Shown one piece after another: positions 11,326 through 22,719 of a stretch of DNA of 64,000 nt (its first letter is position 1; every line of letters begins with the position of its first letter). The DNA comes from Amborella trichopoda (taxonomy: Eukaryota; Streptophyta; Magnoliopsida; Amborellales; Amborellaceae), in NCBI RefSeq assembly GCF_000471905.2, contig NW_006499751.1, positions 3,216,259 through 3,280,258 on the forward strand. Reading direction: 5' to 3'. The notes under the pieces are model-generated. The model did not search any database. It had not been told where the DNA came from and saw only the letters and a program-made list of their open reading frames with translations. Both the position numbers and the translations under genes were made by a program.

Positions 11326-12173
11326 AAAAGTTATTTTTAAATATTTTTGTTACACAAACAAATTTAAGAAAGAAGCCATTTAAAATGAAACAACTTAAAA
11401 AAGTGAGAAGATGAAAGGGAAATCGGAATTAATTCCTTCTTATAATAAAAGGTGAAATTTAGAAATTGTGGGTAAAATCGCTCCTTGCTTTTCCTTCCTA
11501 TCATTGGCTTGAATAATGGACAAGTTTGAATAACACGTCTGGTCAAGAGAGAGGGAGAGACGAGGGAAAATTGTTTCATGCGCGTTGGACCGCATTTTAG
11601 AGTATGCGGGTGCAGAGGTATAAAGCATCTATCATAAAGATGGATGCAAATAGATGGTCTATTTAAAACGGGTGTAACTAACCGTTCAAATGTTCTCAAA
11701 TAGATGATCAACCTAAAAACCAGTAACTAGAATTCCAAATGTTTTCTTAATATAATTATTATTTTTAGTTATGAATTTTTTCTTTTCTTTTTTTACATTT
11801 ATGATCTTCATGTTAAAGATTATACATTTTCTAAAAATTAAAATCAAACTATATTTTAAAAAAAAGTTATTGCCAAACCCGTATTTGTACAATGTGCGGG
11901 CTTGCCGCATAGAAACAGTCTGAGAGAGAGAGAGCGCAGCCCTAACGGGTGACATCTCCCATACATAAGCATTGCGTGTGTCCGAAGTTTGACCGCCAGA
12001 AACGACCATTTCTTTATCTCTCTCCTCGCTGCCCAATCACAAAATATCTTTTCCCTTCCTTCTCTCTCCTCTCCTTGAACGTTTCCCACAAGCATCCTGC
12101 TCAAATTCGGAAATTTAGAGGACTTTTTGAGATAGGGTGCATGCTTCTCTACCAACCGCGTGCATAGAAGTGC
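11326..12173. other. Intergenic, no feature seen
   Basis: Open frames on both strands are short and unlike known proteins. Confidence 0.5.
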
Positions 12174-12181
12174 AATTGAAA

Positions 12182-12415
12182 TAGGGCCGGTAACAGGCCT
12201 GTTCCCAACCCGGCTTGATCGGCCAAGCTATAAAATATAAGGGCTTGACCTACAAAATGTGGCCTAAAGGCTGGGCCACTATGGTGGCTGTGGTAAGGCC
12301 TAGGCCGTGCTTGAGCTAAGGCCTCTTTGGCCCTGTCAGGGCCTGACCAGGCTAGGGCCACCCATGTAAGGACTAGGGCCGGGCTATAGCCATGAGCCGC
12401 CTTGTCCAATCCAGA
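12182..12415. mobile_element. Possible third hAT-type MITE, decayed
   Basis: It begins TAGGGCCGGTAACAGGCC and is filled with GGCC/GGGCTGGGCC motifs like the MITEs at 6744 and 7741. The right terminal repeat is weak and no 8-bp duplication is seen. Confidence 0.35.
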
Positions 12416-12469
12416 CTTATTACTACAGAAAGGAAGGAAAATTAAAAATGACGATAATGCCGATAGTGT

Positions 12470-12695
12470 CAGACCACCTTCATTTTGTGCTGGACTGCAT
12501 GCCCAAAGTATCGGACGTTGTGTCAAATCGCATGCTTTCTAGAAGCCCAAAGTGCTAAACTACCCTCATTTTGTGCCGGACCGCAATGCCCAAAGTGCCA
12601 GACCGGTCCTATTTTATGTCGGACCGTATGCTTTCCAGAAACAAAGTGGCGAACCACACCCATTTTGTGCTGGACCGCATACTTTCTAGAGGGTA
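12470..12695. repeat. Tandem repeat, about 40-50 bp unit, five copies
   Basis: CATTTTGTGCTGGACCGCAT and variants recur at about 12481, 12520, 12567, 12609 and 12660, alternating with GCCCAAAGTGCC or CTTTCTAGAA. The copies are diverged. Frames through it are open by chance. Confidence 0.7.
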
Positions 12696-12699
12696 TTTT

Positions 12700-13870
12700 G
12701 GTCTTCATTTTACTCTTTTTTTTTACTTGGATGTATTTGCTTGGAAATTAAATTTGAGATAAAAATTGATAAAAAAACTTGATTGGGGGAAGTTGTCCAT
12801 AAAGTATGATTTTGTGAGATTTTTGTAATTTTTTCAAAAAAAAAAAAAAAAAAACGGTTTTCATCATTTCCCATAAAACTTAAAGATGGACATTTTTAAT
12901 TGTATTTCTATTGTTAACCCATTTTCATTTATTTGATTGAAAACATATAATGACGGACCCTCCACAAGATTGAGTTTAAGCGCGAGGACTATGCAATACA
13001 AAGAAAAAGAATAGAACAGAAAAAAAAAGACGTCGCCTAATCTGGTGGGTTGTAGATGCTTTTCCATTGAAACATTATTGGAGTCACGCACAACAATCTG
13101 ACATCACCACGTGGTTTGAGTGTGAATATGGAATGTGGCTCCCCAGATTCCATCTTGTAAAAAATAAATAAATAAATAAAATAAAATGGCTCTGGTCATG
13201 CCAATGACGGATGGAATGGCCGCGTGGCAGTCTACCACATCAATAATTTTCATTTGACATGGTCGAATACAAAACTGAATAGATTTACGGGAAATTCATT
13301 TTCTTCTAGAGCACTGTTTGTTGTCCAAAAATATGAGTTATGTGGAAATGTGTACCATGGAATTAGTATTTCCTGGAATTGGTTTTTCTTGGAATATGTA
13401 TGTATGTTGTTTTAATAACATCTGGTAGAGACCTGGCAGATACAAATTCACACTTTAGATTGACTGGAAGATGTATTTCCTAGAAATTCAGGAATTTTGA
13501 ATTATTATTATTTGAAAGAATTTACTATTTCCAATTATGTGATTATTGAATCTTTTTTTCTAATGTCTGTTACATTTCAAAATTATTAAGTTTGCAATAT
13601 CATTTCTAACAACACCCAGATTTTGATATGATATATTACTCATAAATGCATATTTTATGGTGAAGCAACAAAGTGTGTGATAAGTCTGAATTTCATTTTA
13701 TTTGTGCCCTCAAACCTCACTGCTATAACAAGGCAATGAGAAGAATGCAAGAGAGAGGAGACAAAAAGACAAATGCAGAGAAAGTGAGAGAGAGAGACCC
13801 GTAATGAACTCAAGTGGGATATAAATTGTATATGCAAGTTTCCTCGAGCATGTATTTTTTATACACAAAA
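12700..13870. other. Intergenic, no feature seen
   Basis: AT-rich sequence with an (AAAT)n run at about 13160-13190. No gene recognised. Confidence 0.5.
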
Positions 13871-13872
13871 GG

Positions 13873-14217
13873 TCAAAAAACCAGTTCTGTCACAGCCCCG
13901 CCTCTTGCCCCCTTGCCGTACTTGCCGAAGGGCAACAGGGTGCAAGAGTAACCAAAGCCTTCCTTTTGATTATGATGTGACACCGTAGTTTCGATGACAG
14001 TGAAGGGTGCTAGCATCTCCTTGCCATTATTCAACCCTTGGTTGTTAGATGGCTCATAATCCATTTTCCTCATGATTTGATGGGCCTCGGGGCTGTATAA
14101 ATCCCATGGGGTTATGACTTCGGCATCTAGAAGAGGATTACTTCGTGAGTTTATCTGGAGTTCTATTTTCTGAGTTTTTGGGATGAAACCTGGAATAGAA
14201 GCGGGCATGGATTTCAA
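13873..14217 (-). pseudogene. G-patch-like segment between protease and RT, element D
   Basis: The frame contains KMDYEPSNNQGLNNGKEM and GFGYSC, matching the G-patch-like linker of Tat-type polyproteins; element A has a parallel frame at 39300-39674 (MDYDPTTNQGLNNGKGM). The last 25 codons (PFGKYGKGARGGAVT and onward) overlap a 45-bp motif also found at the end of an LTR near 22297. The frame then leaves the element. Confidence 0.55.
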
Positions 14218-14543
14218 GGGGGGAAACTTCCTTCAACTTCGCGTTTACTTTTCTTATAGCCTCCGTTTGGTCAGACAAATTTTGTGTCTATTCCATTGGC
14301 ACTATAATCGAGACCTATCCTTGAGACTCATATTGCTGATCAAAGGTGTCAGTGAAGTCGTGAATGGGGGTGAAAGGACCACTTCTTGCTTCTTGGCAAG
14401 CAATTCGAGCTTCCAACATGGAGACTGGAAAATGCAGGGTCTTTTGGGAATCTTGCATGTGGTAAGCCTGGCGTCGTCTCCTCCCTTTTCAAGGATTGGG
14501 ATAGGCATAACTTCAGAGATGTGTAGGACTTTAGGGAGTCTTG

Positions 14544-15599
14544 TCAATGTATGGGGAAAGAGTGAAACCAATTCACACCATTCTTTTCCATGTGCAGGAC
14601 CTTAGGTATCTGTAATACCTTGAACTGCTCTTTGGGATAGTCGACCGGAGGAGTGGAGGAAGCATCAATGTGCAAAACCTTCTGGTCAACTTTTTTCTTT
14701 TCTTCAGTCATGCACGCCGTCTTAGCTGCAAGAAAGGGGATGGGGATATGTAACACTTTCATACCATCAGGAGTATGAGTAACCGTAGGTGTCAGTGGGC
14801 TTGAATATACAGCTTTCTTTCCACCATGCTCCATATGAGTTTCCATCGATAGGGATTCTCGTGCGGAAGGGATAGAGGGTGAGGCTTCCCCTTCGTCTTT
14901 CTGGCATGGTATGTTTTTCAGGGTTATGGGGAAATTGCCATCAACAGGTGTCAACGGGGTTATTTTCCCATATCTCTTCTCCTCTTGAAAGAGATAATTT
15001 AATGATTGCGTCATGTCTTCCACGTCTTCATGAGAGGTTGGTGGAGTCTCCCTTAATTTTGGGTCCATGCTAATTTTTACAGGCAATGCCGGCACTTGGG
15101 AGCATATTGGGTTTACAAAATAATATTTTGCATCAGCATAGTGTGACTCAGTGACTGGAAATGGCCTTTTGTTAGCATAGACCTTGTGTTGCCTTCCGTC
15201 CCGGCTATATTTGAAACACTGGTGAAGCATGGATGGAACCACACCATGATCATGTAGCCAAGGACGACTTAGTAGGATGTTGTAAGAGGTGTCTATGTGA
15301 AAAACATGGAATAACGTGGAAGCATTCAAATCCCCAATTTTAAGCTTGAGATAGATGGTACCAACCGGCTTTTCTTCGGGCTGATTAAATCCTTGAACTG
15401 TCACGCTTGTAGGCTCAAGCTTCTCTAGACTTAACCCGACCCGGGTAAGAATCCTTCGCGGCATAAGGTTTACTACTGATCCCCCATCTAGCATGATTCG
15501 CTTGACCTGACAGGTGTGCAGCTCGCCAGTCACAAAGAGAGGCCGATTGTGGATTTTCTCTCTTAGTTGTAGGTCATCATCTGAGAACATGATAGCCAT
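14544..15599 (-). pseudogene. Retropepsin-like protease region of element D
   Basis: A 351-codon frame. Near its start it has RIMLDGGSVVNLMPRRIL, the aspartic protease active-site loop in the DGGS form common in plant gypsy elements. YNILLSRPWLHDHGVVPSML follows, corresponding to the conserved ILLGRPWLH block. The rest is the variable linker toward RT. It is open throughout but isolated from the other pol domains by stops, so the polyprotein is broken. Confidence 0.8.
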
Positions 15600-15674
15600 G
15601 CAAGTGTTGAGTATTGTAGGGTCTACCTTGACCCGTTCGACTTCTGTTTGATATATTTTAGGGCTAGAGAGAGC

Positions 15675-15956
15675 CTATATCAGGGTCGTTCGAAAGTCTT
15701 TAGACAACATGAGGGCATCATAGATACTTAGGAGAGCTGGAAGTTTCCTTAAGTTCCCAATCACATCGTATTTGACTTTGTCAATCTCAGGAAGGCTGAT
15801 TCCTTGTTTTTCCACTATTTTTAAAGGGGCGGATGGCGATGGGGAGGTTTTTGAAAGGGAAGAGTTTGCTACAGCCGTCAAGGAAGAGTCAGTCGTAGTT
15901 GTGGATTCAGGTAGTGAAGGCTGGCTAGACTGCGCGGCTGAGGGGGGTGTAGGCAA
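15675..15956 (-). pseudogene. Pre-protease segment of element D
   Basis: The end of this frame, YDVIGNLRKLPALLSIYDAL, is a well conserved block just before the protease in plant Tat-type Ty3 polyproteins. It is preceded by a Ser/Pro-rich linker. A stop separates it from the protease frame. Confidence 0.65.
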
Positions 15957-16241
15957 GGCAGAAAGGGGTGAGAGTTACGATGGTGTAGAAATTTTAGTGT
16001 GGGAAAGCAAGGTGTCTGGGAATTTCGAGAGGGCGGGTGGTTTATGGATGGGAGTACTCGAATCCGAGTAGGGGATCAGTGGTGGTCCAGGATATTTCAG
16101 AGTTTTAGATGGTGCTAGGCACTAGGTCGTTGTTAGCCTTCTTCCTGACCGCAGTTGTATTTGGTCAACCGGCGCTGCTGTACATCCTTGGTGAAATACC
16201 AGCATATAGCGTACCTCATATATTGAAGGGCTCCTTTTTCT

Positions 16242-16766
16242 TCAGTTTCCTTCCCTCAAGTTGGGTTCAAGAGGCCGTTGGGGCTCCATCATTCCTAGGT
16301 TTGGTGCTTGAAGGCCTTGGGGCCGTCGTTCAAATTGAATGGGCTCAAGAAGGCCTTGGAGTTGTATCTCTTTCATTTTCTCTTGACGGCCTTGGGGTCG
16401 TGGATTGGATGGAGTGAGTCCATCCTCCTGTACTTCGATGATGTAGCAATGAACAATATCGCCGATTTCAGGTTCTTCCATGTCTTGTAATGGATAGAAC
16501 CTATTTTTCTTTAGTAGGTCCCTCGAGACTGAAGACTCTACTCTGAGCTTTCGAAGTGACACTTCCATCCTCTATATCTGTTTGATTCGCAGATTCCAGT
16601 TGACTTTCTCCCAGAGTTGGAACTGACTTTTATTTCTTTCTCGACTGGCTTGCCCTACGGAGATGAGGGCAACGTCGATCAATTCCTGTAGTGAGGGGCG
16701 TGTTTGACGCTCCTTCCTCTTTCCACTGGCAGAGTCACTTGACCTACAAGTGTGTGCGTGGCCCAT
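16242..16766 (-). pseudogene. N-terminal frames of element D
   Basis: Two adjoining frames (16572-16766 and 16242-16568) start with Met at 16766, about 190 nt inside the LTR. The protein is charged and Gln/Glu-rich and does not look like a Ty3 capsid. The distance to the pre-protease segment is too short for a full gag, so the capsid has probably been deleted or replaced. No function can be assigned. Confidence 0.35.
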
Positions 16767-16952
16767 AGAAGTGTTCGGGGAGAAGCAGGATTAGCCATTC
16801 TGCTCTCCATGGGCGAGGTCACAAATATGGGGATGATGAAGTTCTTAACTTACGAAAGATGAGTAATAAGAGTCCATTGCAGTTTTTTTTTAGGAGAGAA
16901 AGAAGAGAGATGTTTTCCTGAGAACAGTCCAAGCTAATTAGAGGGTGGCGTG

Positions 16953-16970
16953 TCCCCAGTGAAGTCGCCA
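16953..16970 (-). other. Primer-binding-like site of element D
   Basis: The minus strand reads TGGCGACTTCACTGGGGA immediately inside the LTR end. This is the TGGCGACTC..CTGGGGA form seen in Ogre/Tat-type elements; a tRNA-Arg primer is likely but not tested here. Confidence 0.55.
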
Positions 16971-16972
16971 AT

Positions 16973-18340
16973 TGGTTGGGCTTGATTTTTCTTCATGCAT
17001 AAGGTGAGAAAAATCCTCTCTCAAACAACCGCGGAGGGTCTACGCATGCTGCACGTTTGTGAATGTGCACAGCGTGCTCTCCTATGTGTGGATAAGAACC
17101 AACCAAAGGGAGAGATTTTAAGACGGGGGTGCGTGTTTACGCTCCGATCTGCATCGATTTCTGAAATGAGATCTGCTCAAATCTTAGCAAAAACTAAGTT
17201 ATTTTTTTTAAAAGTAGAGAAAGTGGGGTTACTTGAAATATGGGCTCAGAAAAATCTCAAATCTATACAGATCCGGTCTTTTTTTTAATCCATTGGTAGC
17301 GTCAGCTCCAAATCCGTATTTTGACCTAAAAAAACTTCTAAATTTAATTAAATCTAATAATAATTTATTTTTTAGAAAATAAAATAAAATAAAACAGAGA
17401 ATTAAATGAAGAAAAACAAACTAAATTAAACAAAAAAAAGTGATACTTACCTCTAGGGATTCGAAACCCGAAGTTTAGAGCTTGGATCAGGTCGCTCTTC
17501 CGATTTGTGCCACTGTCTCCTTTTTTTGGATGCCTTTGCTTACTAGAATTGATAGATCTAAGGTTATTTGACCTAGATCTAGGGTTCCTAAGGCAGGAAA
17601 AAAAGCTGGGGATTTTAGGGAGGGTCTACCTAGATTTTTCTTGGTATTTCTTGATATTGGAGAAGAATTTGTCTTAGTTTTTTAATGTTTTTAGGATCTT
17701 CAGACGTTGAATATGAATTCGGATATTTTCTTTGATTGTTTGAGATTTTTCCTAATATTTTAGGAAGTTTCTAAAGGTTTTTCCTATTTTTGAGTATTTT
17801 TGGGCAATTTTTCTAATTTCAAGATTTTCTAAGGGATTTCTATCTTTTTTTGGCTTCTTTTTCATCCTTCTTATATTAAAGAGAGGATTTATTTAGAACA
17901 TTCAATTGGTAATTTTTCCTGATTTTTTTGAAATTTTTTGGATTTATCTTGAAGTTTGATCCTAGTATAATTCAAGAAAACGCCTTTACTGCATCATAAA
18001 ACGCATTGACTTCATCATCGGGTCGCGTCTATGTCATCAAGCCGCGTATGGGCCTTTTGAGCAGCGTTACAACCCGGCTCGCAGACCGACACTTGGGTCT
18101 CATATGGACTAAATTGTCATTTATTATATCATTTTATCTGTAAGTTCAATACAGGCGATTCTTAGACCGTTGGAAAGATCTCAGGCTCTACTTTAAGTTG
18201 GGATAGGATTTAGATAGTTTAGGAATAATTAAATTAGCTCTAGGTTGCCTATGGTATACTAGAGTTTGTGCGGTTCTTTAAGACCAGAAAGGAGGTTTTT
18301 GAGAGTTCCCTTAGCTGGAATTTTAAGAGGGGTGTCTACA
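16973..18340 (-). repeat. 5' LTR of element D
   Basis: Read on the minus strand, it starts TGTAGACACCCC at 18340 and ends near ...CCCAACCA just before the primer-binding-like site, giving about 1.37 kb. The start matches other LTR starts in the window (24271, 37700). The interior has T-rich stretches. A related block lies at 50020-51530. Confidence 0.65.
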
Positions 18341-19385
18341 GTTGACCCTCTTTGGTATTCACCTAGGGCACCAAGTGAATGGCAAAGAAGTAGACACCTA
18401 AGACACAGTGGGACGAAAAACCTTTTTCGATGGATTATTCTTTTGAATGACCAGGACCCTTTGGGTTGGCAATACGCCGATGGATGCGTTTGATCCATAA
18501 GACATCGAACTGGCACTGCTATCTTTGATTCAATACAGTTGAGAGGTCTCTGATAAGTGACAGTCAACAGGAACTATGCTATCTTTGAGCTGGTGACACT
18601 CCTTATTGTAGTCACTCCAATGCTACATGGGAAGCTACCAGTGTAGTCATATTCGACTTTATACATCTTTCTTACGTTGATTCTCTAATCGAATGTGACT
18701 TTGATTTAGAAGAAATGATAGGAAGATGAATTTCTAGCTATTTGAACTTCTTGTTCTCCTTCGATTATGATTCTTGAGGTCCACAGGTTCAGTCTTTTTG
18801 GTATGGGAAACTATGGGTTGGTCAGTTTTCATAAAGGTTTGCAAGCAGGCAATCCAGGATTTGGTGGCGGCATACGCATCATATCCAAGCTTCCATGAAA
18901 CTTGTTCGATTTTTTAAAAACATTTTAGAAGGTTTTGAAGATAGATTGAATTTTGGAACAAAAACGAAGTTTCGGGCAACATTTTAACCAAAGAAATTAA
19001 GGTTTTTGACAACTCATGAAACACATAGGGGAAATTTTGAAGATGGATGAAAAATAAGTTTTGGTAAGAAATTTAGGCTCATGCTACCATGGAGCTCTTT
19101 CTTATTATTATTATTATTTTTTGAGCTTGTCAAGCGCTACTTGGGACAATCAGGATGAGGAATCACTAAGTACTTACTCATCTTCCAATCTTGGTTCCTC
19201 TATCACAATTCAAGGAAGAATTTTTCTTGTTTTTCGAGTAAACCAGTATCTCGGATAATATGGGATGTGCCTTAGAGTGCTCAAAATATCCTTGGACTTC
19301 CAATTTTGTTCCTCCACTACCACTCTTTCAAACTTCAAATAGTTGAGCCTCTTCAATTTTTCTTGGACTGATGCCTTCCCTTCGC
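18341..19385. other. Unassigned sequence outside the element D LTR
   Basis: No recognisable coding or repeat. It is presumably the remainder of an older element into which D inserted. Confidence 0.35.
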
Positions 19386-19400
19386 TTTCTGATACCATTC
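19376..19400 (-). other. Possible Met-tRNA primer-binding-like site
   Basis: The minus strand reads TTTAGAATGGTATCAGAAAGC, close to the TGGTATCAGAGC sequence complementary to initiator Met tRNA. It would mark an LTR on its high-coordinate side, but no clear LTR boundary is visible. Confidence 0.3.
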
Positions 19401-19480
19401 TAAATTGAGAAGATAAGAATTTCTGGAGATTTTCAAGAAGAGATGAAAAGATATAGAAGTTCTATTTGTCTACCCCCCTG

Positions 19481-19640
19481 GGGTCCCATTTCACGTGTTT
19501 AGCCTGGTAGCTTTTTTTTTCAATGCTCGGGGTTCCTTTCAGATTTTCAGCCCGACAGATTTCTTTTTTTTTTTTCTCTGCCGCTAGGGTCCCTTTTAGG
19601 TGTTCAACCTTGTGGCTTTTTTTTTTCCAATGCTAGAGAT
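19481..19640. repeat. Tandem repeat, about 55 bp, three diverged copies
   Basis: GGGGTCCC..TTCA...GTTTAGCC..GTAGC followed by a run of T and CAATGCT recurs at about 19481, 19530 and 19588. Confidence 0.6.
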
Positions 19641-20155
19641 TTTTTTTTTTTGAAGAAGAAGATGGAAACAAAGGAGGAGGAGAAGAGTTGATGGCATTTC
19701 TTCCTTCTTTTGACACTTCATCCTAAAAAAACAGATAAGAACTCGATTATCCTTCCTTCTTCTAAGTGGCAGGGTGGTCCTAGTCTTGGTTATCCTTAGA
19801 ATTTCTTTGCCCCTAGTTGGTATCTAATACTTCACTGATAAAGGTTGTTGAATCTTTATAGAATATTTCCTCCTTGGACTGCTTCACTCGAACTTTGATT
19901 TTCTGACTCGAAATCACTCTGAGCTTCCTAATCCTTCAATCTCTTGTTAGGTTGACTAATCTCATTTTCTTTATTTGATTGTTTTTTTTTTTTTTTTAAC
20001 TCCTTAGGTTGTCAATACCATGGAGTAGGATGCCTAAGTAGAGGATGGATGCCCCACTTGGCTTATTTGAAGGGGAGGAGTAAGTAATCATCCCACACCT
20101 TTTCGATAATCCTTTTTAGTTGCAACTTCATGTTGCTCTTGACGAGCACATCTCC

Positions 20156-20850
20156 TCAAGGCGTGTTGGGAGTTGTCAAATAAGGCGTGGGCCTCACCGG
20201 TTGCCCCTGCTTTATTTTCAACATCAAGTGAGAGTGCCCTATCAAGTGGTTTGGCAGGGCTGCCCCTGTAGAGTCTTCTCCATTTGATGAGACAATTAAT
20301 ATCTTAGATGGGACCAACTCTATAACATTTTCATCAGATGGGGCGATCCCTATCAAACTGGTGGATAGGACTGCCCCTATTGGATCTTCTTTTTCTCCTT
20401 GATTGTGGAGTGCCCCAAGTAGTGGAATCATGCCCCTGCCCCTATCCTTTTCTTTGGATCCTTACTCTTTAAGGAATAGTATAATTTGGTCATTAATGTC
20501 TTGTTCTTCATTTGATATATAGGAAGGTTATTCAGAAAATCCTTTGAAAGTGGCCTAGGTGGTCCCCCTAGAACTTCTAGCGGTTTGATTTCTGTTAACT
20601 CTTGCAGAGGTGATGGATTTTCAGGATTGATCAAATTTAGATCATTCGCTTCTTCGATGTTGATTGCTAGATCAGTCATAATAACTAATGTAATTGACTA
20701 TTTTAGGCTCAACACTTCATCCCAAATAGGTGGATCTGCCAAGAAGTCAGGTGAAGTTGGCCCAGGTGGGCCTCTTAGGATTTCTAGAGGTCCAAATTCT
20801 TTTATCCATTCTTGAGGGGATGGATCTTCTTTTGGGTTCACATCCTTATG
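20156..20850 (-). pseudogene. Unrecognised frames with a duplicated proline-rich segment
   Basis: Three adjoining minus-strand frames (20156-20431, 20428-20679 and the lower part of 20698-21042) carry acidic, Pro-rich protein. A segment PLEVLGGPPRPLSKDFLNNL (about 20552-20613) is repeated 209 bp away as PLEILRGPPGPTSPDFLADP (about 20761-20822). Similarity is higher at protein than at DNA level, so the duplication was probably once coding. I do not recognise the family; it lies within repeat-derived DNA and may be an accessory ORF of a retroelement. Confidence 0.35.
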
Positions 20851-20895
20851 TGCATTAAAGTATGCTCTGTGGTGGTAAGAATGCCTGATAATGAG

Positions 20896-21051
20896 ATAAA
20901 TGCTATGTAAGTGATATGTGTGCATAATTCTGAGATAAATGCTATGTAAGTGATATGTGTGCATAATTCTGAGATAAACGCTATGTAAGTGATATGTGTG
21001 CATAATTCTAAGATAAATGCTATGTAAGTGATACGTGTGCATGATTCTGAG
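20896..21051. repeat. 39-bp tandem repeat, four copies
   Basis: Units start at 20896, 20935, 20974 and 21013, each beginning ATAAATGCTATGTAAGTGAT with only one or two changes. 39 is a multiple of three, so a 13-residue repeat (containing MHTYHLHS) appears on the minus strand. Confidence 0.9.
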
Positions 21052-21110
21052 ACAAGCTTAGTGATATGTTATTTTTTTGGCATGCTTTGAGCGTATTACA
21101 TGGCCGTAAT

Positions 21111-21285
21111 GTGCTCTGTTAAGAATGTGCTCTGATAAGATTGTGCTCTAACAGGAATGTGTTCTGATAAGAATGTGCTCTGATAAGATTGTGCTCTGAC
21201 AGAAATGTGTTCGGATAAGAATGTGCTCCAATAAGATTGTGTTCTGACAAGAATGTGTTCTAATAAGAATGTACTTTGATAAAAA
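21111..21285. repeat. 17-bp tandem repeat, about ten copies
   Basis: Variants of GAATGTGCTCTGATAAG are repeated head to tail with a few substitutions. The array is separate from the 39-bp array just before it. Confidence 0.85.
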
Positions 21286-21406
21286 AATGTGCATTACGCA
21301 ACTGGTCATATGTTGGTAGTGTGATCTGATAAGAAAATTGTGCCGGTAGTTGAGATATTTTCCAAATTTCTGTATGAGGCATTATCCATTGAGACCCCTT
21401 TGGTAG

Positions 21407-22297
21407 TGTAACACCCTCTCGTCAGAAGGGCACATGAGAGGGTTGTGTCTTGCAAGGCCAATGCCTATCAAAAGCCCCAAAGCACGCTGAAACTATGCGT
21501 GTATGCGTATGAAGGAATTACAAAGTAGGTCACCCACTTATCATTGTATTCCCTCATGAGTGATGGTAGAAATCCTAAACAATGGGATCGGCTTGGCCTG
21601 TTGAATAGGGCTTCTACTTCGGGAGTCTTTGAATTAGGGAGTGAGTTGGGTAATGCCTGTTAATGTGGTTTATTCTTGTTATGCTTGTTGAGTTATAGCT
21701 ATGATGATTATTATAATGCTCATGAGGGAAAGATTTGATAAATTGCTAATTCATATGATATTTGCATTGTAATTGCTTATCCCTGCAAAGAATCATCCAC
21801 GACACATTGCCAGATATAATTGTGATGAATGGCATCTAGATCTACTTATTGGGCTTCATAGCTCATCCCTTTGACTCTTTTCAATGTAGAGTGATAACTC
21901 GCGGTTTGAGGACGGACGGTTGGGCGATAGCAGCTGACAGTTGCAGCCTCGAACTTGGTGAGGAAGCTTCTTTTGATTGTAGGTTTTAGGTGAAAGTTTT
22001 GCCATATAATTGTTTTTGGTTTTTGAAGCTATGTAATTATTATTGGGCCTTTAATGCCTTGGACATAATTGTAATATTTTTAGAGCTCATGTATATATAT
22101 ATTTTAATTTTAGTTTGCCCAGTTTTTAAGGGTTGTGTTTGGAGTTTTGTTTTCTTTCGTGGTTTGCTTTGATTCCTTCTTTTCAACAGCGTTGAGCTCA
22201 CTCCCACCTGAGTGGCATTCGCTATCTTTGGCCATGATCCCACACCCTATTGCCTTATGGCAAGTACGATAAGGGGGCAGGAGGTAGGGCTATGACA
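21407..22297 (+). repeat. Possible chromovirus-type LTR
   Basis: The stretch starts TGTAACACCCTCTCG and ends GGTAGGGCTATGACA, giving TG...CA ends, with an internal ACTTATTGGGCTTCATAGCT block of the kind seen in Del/Tekay-type LTRs. No target duplication is apparent (GGTAG against TCTCA) and no second copy is in the window, so it is a solo LTR or a fragment. Confidence 0.45.
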
Positions 22298-22312
22298 TCT
22301 CACGTGTGTGTG

Positions 22313-22640
22313 TGGCTGTAGGAACGCAAAAAGCGGTTAAGGGAGTCAAGTCCAAACCAGCCTCAGGCTTGGGGGGCTTTCTTCATGATCTAAGATGGCA
22401 CCCACGTAAGCAGCCCGAGCGCGTCATGGACCCATCGGAAGGTAAGTCCCGCCTCACGACCTTAATTCCTCTCTCACTAGTTGATATCATGCACGCATCT
22501 AGCGCGCGTGCCGCCCCACGCGCATCACAATTTTCGAGAGAGTGATCTCCGGTCCTGGGCTCCTAAGACTTAGGATCCCTGTCAATCGGGTCTTCTCGAC
22601 CCAATCGGCGAGGCCAAGACACCCAACCAGTGGGTTCTTC
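22313..22640 (+). repeat. LTR-family fragment homologous to 47503-47812
   Basis: It shares a series of blocks with 47503-47812 in the same order: GGGGGCTTTCTTC, GGCACCCACGTAAG, CGGACCCAT, TTCCTCTCTCAC and AACCAGTGGGTTCTT. At the other site the sequence forms the right end of a long LTR inserted in a LINE. Here it abuts the truncated end of element A. Confidence 0.55.
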
Positions 22641-22719
22641 CAGTAATTTTCTCATAGCCCCTTGAGGATATGGAGGAAATTATGCTCATAAAAATTCTTC
22701 ATCCCCAGCATTGGATTTT

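Larger units (their letters stand above)
13880..18340 (-). mobile_element. Truncated Ty3/gypsy Tat-like element (element D)
   Basis: Reading on the minus strand, the order is: LTR (18340 to 16973), a primer-binding-like site, a short unfamiliar N-terminal frame, a conserved pre-protease segment, the protease, then a G-patch-like segment, ending abruptly at about 13880 before any reverse transcriptase. The second LTR is missing. Stops and frameshifts separate the pieces. Placement in Tat rests on the protease style and on the pre-protease segment shared with plant Tat polyproteins. Confidence 0.7.

Noticed and set aside
12485..12762. Overlapping frames on both strands
   Set aside because: They are produced by the 40-50 bp tandem repeat.
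20896..21051. 39-bp repeats considered as a CRISPR-like array
   Set aside because: Units are contiguous without unique spacers and the genome is a plant's; this is a minisatellite.
19400..22297. A single 2.9-kb minus-strand LTR from the primer-like site at 19390 to 22297
   Set aside because: A TG...CA unit at 21407-22297 explains the right part better, and no internal support links the two ends.
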